A stretch of DNA of 64,000 nt, taken from contig NW_027136914.1 of the NCBI RefSeq assembly GCF_040869045.1, forward strand, positions 248,001 through 312,000, read 5' to 3'. Positions 56,503-64,000 of the stretch are shown here, piece by piece; positions within the stretch are counted from its first letter, which is position 1; each line of letters starts with the position of its first letter. The notes beneath the pieces were generated by a model. The model was not told where the DNA came from. It ran no database searches and saw nothing but the letters and a program-made list of their open reading frames with translations. Position numbers and translations under genes: made by a program. This stretch comes from Eurosta solidaginis (Eukaryota; Arthropoda; Insecta; Diptera; Tephritidae).

Positions 56503-59500
56503 ATGCCACCCATGTCTGTTTATAATGGGCATGCTCAGTTGTGTAATGACGAAAATTTCACGCAAACGCGATTTTATAATGAACCGAATATAAGAAGCAA
56601 TATGCAGTCGAATAGTGTTCATGCTCATATGCAACAAAATCATCCATTTTCAAATGTAAATATACGACAAAATCCGTATAGTAATGTGAATGAAGTGATA
56701 GCACTTCTACCCGAATTCGACCCGTCAAATGAAACATCACTAAGTGCAAATCAATTTATAAGAAGAATCGAAATGCTACGTACTGCATATCAGTGGAGTG
56801 ACCAAGTATTATTATTCGCCGTACAGCAAAAATTAAAAGGGCATGCGAAATATTGGGTTGATTGTCAAAATATTTTTAAATCGTGGTCGGAATTCGTCGC
56901 GAAATTTTGTATTGATTTTGCAACCGTTGAAAACGTCGCGGATATACACATAAAATTGGGACGAACGCGTCGCCAACGTAACGAATCTCCGCAAGACTAT
57001 TATTACAAAATGTTGTCGATGGGTACAAAAGGAGGAATTCCTGAATTTGCTATCGCGCGGTACATAATAAACGGCATTAACGACCATGATCTCCGTAAAA
57101 AGATCTCGAACGATTACGAAAATTGCAATAAGTTGCTACGCGATATTCAAAATTATTCGGTGTACAATAACATAAAATACGAACCGCTGAACTATAAACA
57201 GAAAATCGACGAATATACGGCTACGTCCAAAAGCCAAACGAAAAATGTTGGTGAACGTGAAATACCAGCAAACGCTAAAGTAGGTGAACGCGAAACACCT
57301 AAATCGGTTAAATGCTATAATTGTTTAAAAACGGGACATATTTCAATAAATTGTTCAGAACCACAACGTGTCGAAAGATGTGAGACTTGTAAACGTACAG
57401 GTCATAAAGCAATAAACTGTAAACAAGCGAAAGCAAAACCTAAACCAAATACGACGGTGAATAAAATAAATGATGTAATTCAAGATACAAACTTGACAAA
57501 AGTAATCAAAGTAAACGATTTCGAAACAAAAGCTATCATCGACTCTGGTAGTACGTGTTCGCTAATCCGTCATTCTATAGCCGAAAAAGTGGGCAAACTT
57601 GTAGAATGTAAACGCGTCTTAAGAGGATTCGCAGGAGGCGAATATATGTGTAAAGCAAACATTTCAGTTGTACTTGAAATTGACAAAAATTATAACCAAG
57701 CCGTATTATTAGTGGTTAACGATGATCACATTGATGAAGATGTACTCCTCGGAAGAGATGTGTTTTGTAATAACAAAAATAGGCTGGTTATAGAAAACAA
57801 CAAGTGTAGTTTCGAGAAATTAGAGAACGTGTCGAATATCTCAACGAATGAAGGATCGGAATTGAAAGCTATTATTGAAGCAAACCGCGATATATTTTCT
57901 GAGTCTGTAGCCGACCTAGGTACATGCACAGTCTCGAAAATGAATATCGAATTAACCAACGATAAGCCAATAACTTTAAAGCCATATAGAGTGCCGTTCG
58001 CTAAACGTAAAATAGTATCTGATATTGTATCTGAACTATTAACAAATCGAATAATTCGTCATTCGGAATCACCTTACGCGTCACCGGTCGTGTTAGTTGA
58101 AAAAGCCAATGGAGAATCGCGATTATGCGTGGACTATAGAGCGCTAAATAAAATTACGGTGAAACACCCATATCCCATGCCAATAATCGACGAACATTTC
58201 GCACAACTATCGGGAAATAGTTATTTTACGACATTGGACTTACGGATGGGATATCACCAAATAGAAATCGAAGAGTGTGCGAAAAAGTTTACTGCTTTCG
58301 TGACTACGGATGGTCACTATGAATACAATAGAATGCCATTTGGCCTGGTAAATGCGCCTTCTGTATTCCAACAAGTAATGAATAAAATAATTGCGAAAAT
58401 GAGAGCGGGTGAAATACTCGTATACTTGGATGACGTCATAATTCCAAGTAAAACGGTTAAAGAAGGTTTATCACGTCTTACAAAATTCTTAAATATCTTA
58501 CGAGAAAATGGTTTAACACTACGTTTTTCAAAATGTAATTTTCTGGCTGAAGAAATACACTATTTAGGCCACGTAATAAATAAAAATGGTATAAAACCGG
58601 GAGAAAAGAAAATAATCGCTATCAAAAACTGTAAAGTACCATCTAGTATAACGGAAACTAGACGATTTTTGGGTTTAACTGGGTTCTTCCGGAAATTCGT
58701 ACCGGAATACGCGCTAATTTCGAAACCAATAACGAAACTTCTCGCGAAATCAAACGAATCTTTTGTATGGGGTCGTGAACAACAAGAAGCATTCGAAACC
58801 TTGATCGAACGTTTAAGCAACGCACCAATTCTGGCGTTGTACGATAGGATGGCCGAGCATGAAGTACACACCGACGCATGTAGTGTTGGCCTTGCCGGTG
58901 TGCTACTTCAGTCAAACGACAATAAAACGTGGAAACCAGTATTTTATTTTAGTAGGCATTGCACGAGTGCAGAAAGTAATTATCATGCGTACGAACTCGA
59001 GGTACTCGCCGTAGTCGAATCCCTCGAACGTTTTCGAATGTATGTACTAGGCAAGCATTTTCGACTAGTAACGGACTGTTCTGCCATAGCTAAAGTCAAA
59101 ACTAATAAAGAATTAAAATCTCGTATCGCGCGTTGGTGGATGAAACTTTTAGAATTTGATTTCGATATAATTCATCGCCAAGGCACACGTATGGCTCATG
59201 TCGATGCTTTGAGTCGCGCACCAGATCAGCCACCAAACGACGTAGAACCGGCTGGGTTGGTAATGAAAGTTAATACTTCATCCGAAGACTGGCTCTTGAC
59301 AATGCAGTTGCAAGACCCAACGTTATCATCGATAGTATCAGTACTTAAGCAAGAGAAGAAAACAGATCAAGACGCCCAAATTCGACAAGACTACGAAATT
59401 AAGGATCATCGATTATATCGCCGTACGAAAGATGGGTTACGATTCGTTGTACCAAAATCAGTTCGTTGGAGAGTAGTGCATTCTTGCCATGACGAAATGG

Positions 59501-60408
59501 GACATTTTGCACTCGACAAAACGATCCAACGAATTTCGACACATTTTTGGTTTCCTAAAATCCGCAAATACGTTAAAGATTATTTAGCAGCATGTCCAGA
59601 TTGTTGCTACAACAAATCTCGTCACGGTGTGGCTGAAGGTAGGCTGCATTATAGTGAACCTGATCCCATGCCATTTCGGATCCTTCACGTCGATCACTTA
59701 GGACCTTTCGTCAAAAGTAATCGTGGAAATTGCTACGTTCTGGCAATATCCGATAGTTTTTCCAAATACCTGGTAGTGAAGCCAGTACGCAATACGAAAA
59801 CCACCGCGGTAATCAACGCACTAAACGATATGACAAGCTACTTTGGACTGCCTGTCAAAATCATCACCGATAGAGGTACATGTTTTACCTCGAAGCAATT
59901 CGAACAGTTTTGTGAAAAAAATTCGATCCAACATATTAAAAACGCCGTACGTACACCTCGCGCCAACGGCCAGGTTGAGCGAGCTAACCAAACCATATTA
60001 AATTATCTTCGAACATCGACCGATAAACCGAAAGAGTGGGATTGTCATCTACGAAACGTGCAATGGTCAGTCAACTCACAGCGCAACGATACGTCAGGTT
60101 ATTCGCCGAACGAACTAATTTTTAATTTTCGTCTCCGCGATATCGTACAAAATAAGCTAATTGCAGCTATTCACGATACAACCGATAATCCGAATCCGCT
60201 ACCAATCGACGAAAAACGGCAACAAGCCCTTGAAAATATTAACCACGAACGAGAAAAATGGAAACGTAGGTTCGACGATAAGCACCGTACTCCGACAACA
60301 TACACTGAAGGTAACCTCGTTGTTATTGAGAACGAGCCAGCAGCAACTGGCGAATCGAGAAAGCTGGAACCCAAGTTTCGCGGTCCATACGTTATTACCC
60401 GAAGCTAG
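56503..60408 (+). CDS. pol: Gag C-terminal part, protease, RT, RNase H, integrase (element 1)
   Basis: Residue numbers count from Met at 56503 (1301 residues). Capsid-like region about 62-225; two CCHC zinc knuckles from 271 (CYNCLKTGHISINC and CETCKRTGHKAINC); aspartic protease DSGSTCSLIRHS from 347; RT with FTTLDLRMGYHQI and YLDDVII (641-647); RNase H TDACSVGLAGVLLQ from 790; integrase HHCC from 993 and catalytic D1064, D1123, E1159, a DD35E pattern; then the RGPYVI (GPY/F) module. The frame ends early at a TAG (60406-60408). The inverted twin has a sense codon there and continues into an acidic tail. Confidence 0.9.
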   Translation: MPPMSVYNGHAQLCNDENFTQTRFYNEPNIRSNMQSNSVHAHMQQNHPFSNVNIRQNPYSNVNEVIALLPEFDPSNETSLSANQFIRRIEMLRTAYQWSDQVLLFAVQQKLKGHAKYWVDCQNIFKSWSEFVAKFCIDFATVENVADIHIKLGRTRRQRNESPQDYYYKMLSMGTKGGIPEFAIARYIINGINDHDLRKKISNDYENCNKLLRDIQNYSVYNNIKYEPLNYKQKIDEYTATSKSQTKNVGEREIPANAKVGERETPKSVKCYNCLKTGHISINCSEPQRVERCETCKRTGHKAINCKQAKAKPKPNTTVNKINDVIQDTNLTKVIKVNDFETKAIIDSGSTCSLIRHSIAEKVGKLVECKRVLRGFAGGEYMCKANISVVLEIDKNYNQAVLLVVNDDHIDEDVLLGRDVFCNNKNRLVIENNKCSFEKLENVSNISTNEGSELKAIIEANRDIFSESVADLGTCTVSKMNIELTNDKPITLKPYRVPFAKRKIVSDIVSELLTNRIIRHSESPYASPVVLVEKANGESRLCVDYRALNKITVKHPYPMPIIDEHFAQLSGNSYFTTLDLRMGYHQIEIEECAKKFTAFVTTDGHYEYNRMPFGLVNAPSVFQQVMNKIIAKMRAGEILVYLDDVIIPSKTVKEGLSRLTKFLNILRENGLTLRFSKCNFLAEEIHYLGHVINKNGIKPGEKKIIAIKNCKVPSSITETRRFLGLTGFFRKFVPEYALISKPITKLLAKSNESFVWGREQQEAFETLIERLSNAPILALYDRMAEHEVHTDACSVGLAGVLLQSNDNKTWKPVFYFSRHCTSAESNYHAYELEVLAVVESLERFRMYVLGKHFRLVTDCSAIAKVKTNKELKSRIARWWMKLLEFDFDIIHRQGTRMAHVDALSRAPDQPPNDVEPAGLVMKVNTSSEDWLLTMQLQDPTLSSIVSVLKQEKKTDQDAQIRQDYEIKDHRLYRRTKDGLRFVVPKSVRWRVVHSCHDEMGHFALDKTIQRISTHFWFPKIRKYVKDYLAACPDCCYNKSRHGVAEGRLHYSEPDPMPFRILHVDHLGPFVKSNRGNCYVLAISDSFSKYLVVKPVRNTKTTAVINALNDMTSYFGLPVKIITDRGTCFTSKQFEQFCEKNSIQHIKNAVRTPRANGQVERANQTILNYLRTSTDKPKEWDCHLRNVQWSVNSQRNDTSGYSPNELIFNFRLRDIVQNKLIAAIHDTTDNPNPLPIDEKRQQALENINHEREKWKRRFDDKHRTPTTYTEGNLVVIENEPAATGESRKLEPKFRGPYVITRS

Positions 60409-60592
60409 GGAAACGACCGATACCTCATAGAAGATATTCCTGGTATAAAAATAACAAATCGCAAATTCTGCTCAATATTTAGTACCGACAAAATAAAGCC
60501 CTGGTGTCACAGTGCACCCGAGCTCGACGAATACGACGACGACGACGACCCTGATCAAATCGAGGTCGATTTGGAGTCAGGAAAGGCCGAAT

Positions 60593-60853
60593 TGTCAGCC
60601 GACATGGCAACTCTAACTAAGTAAAAGACGATTTGAAGAGAGAAATGAAATGAGCGAGACGAAGCAGTCTGTCTCGAACCTTCAGAACGAAACGTCGTAT
60701 TTAACAAAATCATAATTCACTTAAATTACATTAAAGTGTATATTCATTATTTCTAATAATCATACTTTCTTCATTTAACATTAAATAAACTAGCGTGCGT
60801 CTAATTAATTATTCGGAACTCTGACAAACGTAAGTAGATATGCCATCGTGATA
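60593..60853 (+). repeat. 3' LTR of element 1
   Basis: Direct repeat of 55157-55417. The coding frame would end inside it at TAACTAAGTAA. GTAG follows directly. Confidence 0.9.
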
Positions 60854-61060
60854 GTAGTGTTAACAGAAGTTTGTTTTAACTACCAAACTGTATAACCCTA
60901 ACAAAAACCAGGACCTATGTTATAAAATAAATTCGACCTCTTGGCCAATACTAGAAGCTTTCTAGGACTTAAGCCACTTACTGCTCTTAGATCTGACAGC
61001 TGTATCACTCCTAATAGTTGGAGTCTTAGCCTGGCAAATGCAGGGCACGAGCACGTTCTG
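60854..61060 (-). pseudogene. RNase H-bearing LINE, 3' part (minus) between the two LTR elements
   Basis: Inverse copy of 53816-54011, including words GGACCTATGTTATAAAATAA and CTAGAAGCTTTCTAGG and the C-terminal finger end. It continues the LINE copy whose last bases are at 55085-55156, with LTR element 1 inserted between. The last 12 bases (61049-61060, GAGCACGTTCTG) match 53804-53815 in direct rather than inverse orientation, at a small inverted repeat. Confidence 0.8.
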
Positions 61061-64000
61061 ACGCACGCTAGTTTATTTAATGTTAAATGAAGAAAGTATG
61101 ATTATTAGAAATAATGAATATACACTTTAATGTAATTTAAGTGAATTATGATTTTGTTAAATACGACGTTTCGTTCTGAAGGTTCGAGACAGACTGCTTC
61201 GTCTCGCTCATTTCATTTCTCTCTTCAAATCGTCTTTTACTTAGTTAGAGTTGCCATGTCGGCTGACAATTCGGCCTTTCCTGACTCCAAATCGACCTCG
61301 ATTTGATCAGGGTCGTCGTCGTCGTCGTATTCGTCGAGCTCGGGTGCACTGTGACACCAGGGCTTTATTTTGTCGGTACTAAATATTGAGCAGAATTTGC
61401 GATTTGTTATTTTTATACCAGGAATATCTTCTATGAGGTATCGGTCGTTTCCCAAGCTTCGGGTAATAACGTATGGACCGCGAAACTTGGGTTCCAGCTT
61501 TCTCGATTCGCCAGTTGCTGCTGGCTCGTTCTCAATAACAACGAGGTTACCTTCAGTGTATGTTGTCGGAGTACGGTGCTTATCGTCGAACCTACGTTTC
61601 CATTTTTCTCGTTCGTGGTTAATATTTTCAAGGGCTTGTTGCCGTTTTTCGTCGATTGGTAGCGGATTCGGATTATCGGTTGTATCGTGAATAGCTGCAA
61701 TTAGCTTATTTTGTACGATATCGCGGAGACGAAAATTAAAAATTAGTTCGTTCGGCGAATAACCTGACGTATCGTTGCGCTGTGAGTTGACTGACCATTG
61801 CACGTTTCGTAGATGACAATCCCACTCTTTCGGTTTATCGGTCGATGTTCGAAGATAATTTAATATGGTTTGGTTAGCTCGCTCAACCTGGCCGTTGGCG
61901 CGAGGTGTACGTACGGCGTTTTTAATATGTTGGATCGAATTTTTTTCACAAAACTGTTCGAATTGCTTCGAGGTAAAACATGTACCTCTATCGGTGATGA
62001 TTTTGACAGGCAGTCCAAAGTAGCTTGTCATATCGTTTAGTGCGTTGATTACCGCGGTGGTTTTCGTATTGCGTACTGGCTTCACTACCAGGTATTTGGA
62101 AAAACTATCGGATATTGCCAGAACGTAGCAATTTCCACGATTACTTTTGACGAAAGGTCCTAAGTGATCGACGTGAAGGATCCGAAATGGCATGGGATCA
62201 GGTTCACTATAATGCAGCCTACCTTCAGCCACACCGTGACGAGATTTGTTGTAGCAACAATCTGGACATGCTGCTAAATAATCTTTAACGTATTTGCGGA
62301 TTTTAGGAAACCAAAAATGTGTCGAAATTCGTTGGATCGTTTTGTCGAGTGCAAAATGTCCCATTTCGTCATGGCAAGAATGCACTACTCTCCAACGAAC
62401 TGATTTTGGTACAACGAATCGTAACCCATCTTTCGTACGGCGATATAATCGATGATCCTTAATTTCGTAGTCTTGTCGAATTTGGGCGTCTTGATCTGTT
62501 TTCTTCTCTTGCTTAAGTACTGATACTATCGATGATAACGTTGGGTCTTGCAACTGCATTGTCAAGAGCCAGTCTTCGGATGAAGTATTAACTTTCATTA
62601 CCAACCCAGCCGGTTCTACGTCGTTTGGTGGCTGATCTGGTGCGCGACTCAAAGCATCGACATGAGCCATACGTGTGCCTTGGCGATGAATTATATCGAA
62701 ATCAAATTCTAAAAGTTTCATCCACCAACGCGCGATACGAGATTTTAATTCTTTATTAGTTTTGACTTTAGCTATGGCAGAACAGTCCGTTACTAGTCGA
62801 AAATGCTTGCCTAGTACATACATTCGAAAACGTTCGAGGGATTCGACTACGGCGAGTACCTCGAGTTCGTACGCATGATAATTACTTTCTGCACTCGTGC
62901 AATGCCTACTAAAATAAAATACTGGTTTCCACGTTTTATTGTCGTTTGACTGAAGTAGCACACCGGCAAGGCCAACACTACATGCGTCGGTGTGTACTTC
63001 ATGCTCGGCCATCCTATCGTACAACGCCAGAATTGGTGCGTTGCTTAAACGTTCGATCAAGGTTTCGAATGCTTCTTGTTGTTCACGACCCCATACAAAA
63101 GATTCGTTTGATTTCGCGAGAAGTTTCGTTATTGGTTTCGAAATTAGCGCGTATTCCGGTACGAATTTCCGGAAGAACCCAGTTAAACCCAAAAATCGTC
63201 TAGTTTCCGTTATACTAGATGGTACTTTACAGTTTTTGATAGCGATTATTTTCTTTTCTCCCGGTTTTATACCATTTTTATTTATTACGTGGCCTAAATA
63301 GTGTATTTCTTCAGCCAGAAAATTACATTTTGAAAAACGTAGTGTTAAACCATTTTCTCGTAAGATATTTAAGAATTTTGTAAGACGTGATAAACCTTCT
63401 TTAACCGTTTTACTTGGAATTATGACGTCATCCAAGTATACGAGTATTTCACCCGCTCTCATTTTCGCAATTATTTTATTCATTACTTGTTGGAATACAG
63501 AAGGCGCATTTACCAGGCCAAATGGCATTCTATTGTATTCATAGTGACCATCCGTAGTCACGAAAGCAGTAAACTTTTTCGCACACTCTTCGATTTCTAT
63601 TTGGTGATATCCCATCCGTAAGTCCAATGTCGTAAAATAACTATTTCCCGATAGTTGTGCGAAATGTTCGTCGATTATTGGCATGGGATATGGGTGTTTC
63701 ACCGTAATTTTATTTAGCGCTCTATAGTCCACGCATAATCGCGATTCTCCATTGGCTTTTTCAACTAACACGACCGGTGACGCGTAAGGTGATTCCGAAT
63801 GACGAATTATTCGATTTGTTAATAGTTCAGATACAATATCAGATACTATTTTACGTTTAGCGAACGGCACTCTATATGGCTTTAAAGTTATTGGCTTATC
63901 GTTGGTTAATTCGATATTCATTTTCGAGACTGTGCATGTACCTAGGTCGGCTACAGACTCAGAAAATATATCGCGGTTTGCTTCAATAATAGCTTTCAAT
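61061..64000 (-). mobile_element. Gypsy-type LTR retrotransposon, element 2 (inverted twin, runs off the window)
   Basis: This is a reverse-complement copy of 57861-60800 of element 1. The 3' LTR is present only in part (61061-61268), starting at ACGCACGCTAG, and lacks the last 53 bp of the LTR. Arms look nearly identical in sequence, including shadow frames on the opposite strand. The 5' part lies beyond the window edge. Confidence 0.9.
61237..63999 (-). CDS. pol: Pol polyprotein C-terminal part (element 2, partial)
   Basis: 920 residues are visible; the protein starts beyond 63999. From the protease-RT linker it contains RT (FTTLDLRMGYHQI, YLDDVII), RNase H (TDACSVGLAGVLLQ), integrase HHCC and DD35E residues in the same order as element 1, and the RGPYVI module. 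It then continues past the point where element 1 has a stop, through DRYLIEDIPGIKITNRKF and an acidic stretch with DEYDDDDDPDQIEVD. It ends in the LTR (stop at 61237-61239). No stop interrupts the visible part, so it may be functional if the rest is intact. Confidence 0.9.
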   Translation of the reverse strand: MKAIIEANRDIFSESVADLGTCTVSKMNIELTNDKPITLKPYRVPFAKRKIVSDIVSELLTNRIIRHSESPYASPVVLVEKANGESRLCVDYRALNKITVKHPYPMPIIDEHFAQLSGNSYFTTLDLRMGYHQIEIEECAKKFTAFVTTDGHYEYNRMPFGLVNAPSVFQQVMNKIIAKMRAGEILVYLDDVIIPSKTVKEGLSRLTKFLNILRENGLTLRFSKCNFLAEEIHYLGHVINKNGIKPGEKKIIAIKNCKVPSSITETRRFLGLTGFFRKFVPEYALISKPITKLLAKSNESFVWGREQQEAFETLIERLSNAPILALYDRMAEHEVHTDACSVGLAGVLLQSNDNKTWKPVFYFSRHCTSAESNYHAYELEVLAVVESLERFRMYVLGKHFRLVTDCSAIAKVKTNKELKSRIARWWMKLLEFDFDIIHRQGTRMAHVDALSRAPDQPPNDVEPAGLVMKVNTSSEDWLLTMQLQDPTLSSIVSVLKQEKKTDQDAQIRQDYEIKDHRLYRRTKDGLRFVVPKSVRWRVVHSCHDEMGHFALDKTIQRISTHFWFPKIRKYVKDYLAACPDCCYNKSRHGVAEGRLHYSEPDPMPFRILHVDHLGPFVKSNRGNCYVLAISDSFSKYLVVKPVRNTKTTAVINALNDMTSYFGLPVKIITDRGTCFTSKQFEQFCEKNSIQHIKNAVRTPRANGQVERANQTILNYLRTSTDKPKEWDCHLRNVQWSVNSQRNDTSGYSPNELIFNFRLRDIVQNKLIAAIHDTTDNPNPLPIDEKRQQALENINHEREKWKRRFDDKHRTPTTYTEGNLVVIENEPAATGESRKLEPKFRGPYVITRSLGNDRYLIEDIPGIKITNRKFCSIFSTDKIKPWCHSAPELDEYDDDDDPDQIEVDLESGKAELSADMATLTK

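Larger units (their letters stand above)
55157..60853 (+). mobile_element. Gypsy-type LTR retrotransposon, element 1
   Basis: Both LTRs are 261 bp (55157-55417 and 60593-60853), start TGTCAGCCG and end CATCGTGATA, and I read them as identical. GTAG flanks both sides (55153-55156 and 60854-60857), a 4-bp target duplication. After the 5' LTR, TCAGAAGTG (from 55421) resembles the complement of a tRNA-Leu 3' region and could be the primer binding site. The coding region is gag, protease, RT, RNase H and integrase in one frame with two stops. There is no envelope gene. Domain order is Gypsy-type; I suspect the mdg3 branch but cannot confirm it. Confidence 0.9.

Noticed and set aside
62946..63301. 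Plus-strand 85- and 103-residue frames in element 2 (and their twins near 58560-58915)
   Set aside because: They are antisense shadows of the RNase H region and occur in both copies only because the elements are identical.

Overview
The window is eukaryotic, almost certainly from a dipteran insect genome. I infer a tephritid-type fruit fly from the repeat families present, recalled from family knowledge and not searched. It is AT-rich and gene-poor. I found no intact host gene. Nearly every supported coding stretch belongs to a transposable element, and almost all are broken by stops, frameshifts, truncation or later insertions. Most of the interest is in how the elements sit inside one another.

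Layout. 1-4087 holds an RTE-like LINE on the minus strand. 4088-10365 holds Helentron-associated non-autonomous elements (HINE/DINE-1 type) with an internal 130-bp satellite, plus a 443-bp foldback element. 11.8-17.6 kb holds a decayed RTE copy, further HINE copies, a TIR element, an 80-bp tandem triplet and a 300-bp foldback. 17.8-21.2 kb holds a CR1-like LINE (minus) carrying a 587-bp SINE-like composite insertion and an in-frame 41-residue duplication. 23.1-26.6 kb is a polypyrimidine satellite interrupted by a 1084-bp double-hairpin palindrome. 27.3-31.5 kb is a decayed autonomous Helitron/Helentron coding region (Rep plus PIF1-like helicase). 32-38.7 kb is a graveyard of LINE fragments and a HINE copy. 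39535-41487 is a piggyBac element with perfect 15-bp ends, TTAA on both sides, and a tRNA-derived SINE inside its transposase.

42.5-48.5 kb is a three-layer nest: a plus-strand RTE copy is interrupted by a minus-strand RTE copy, which is interrupted by a HINE element. 48.9-55.1 kb holds two more HINE copies and several fragments of a LINE with an RNase H domain. 55157-60853 is a young Gypsy-type LTR retrotransposon with 261-bp LTRs that I read as identical and a GTAG target duplication. It is followed 260 bp later by a near-identical inverted copy (61061 to the window end).

The elements do not form pathways, but they are related. The Helentron at 27-31 kb is a candidate member of the class that mobilises HINE elements. 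The RTE and RNase H LINEs are candidate sources of the machinery that moves the two SINE-like insertions. All open frames were judged against known transposon domains, and shadow frames were left out.
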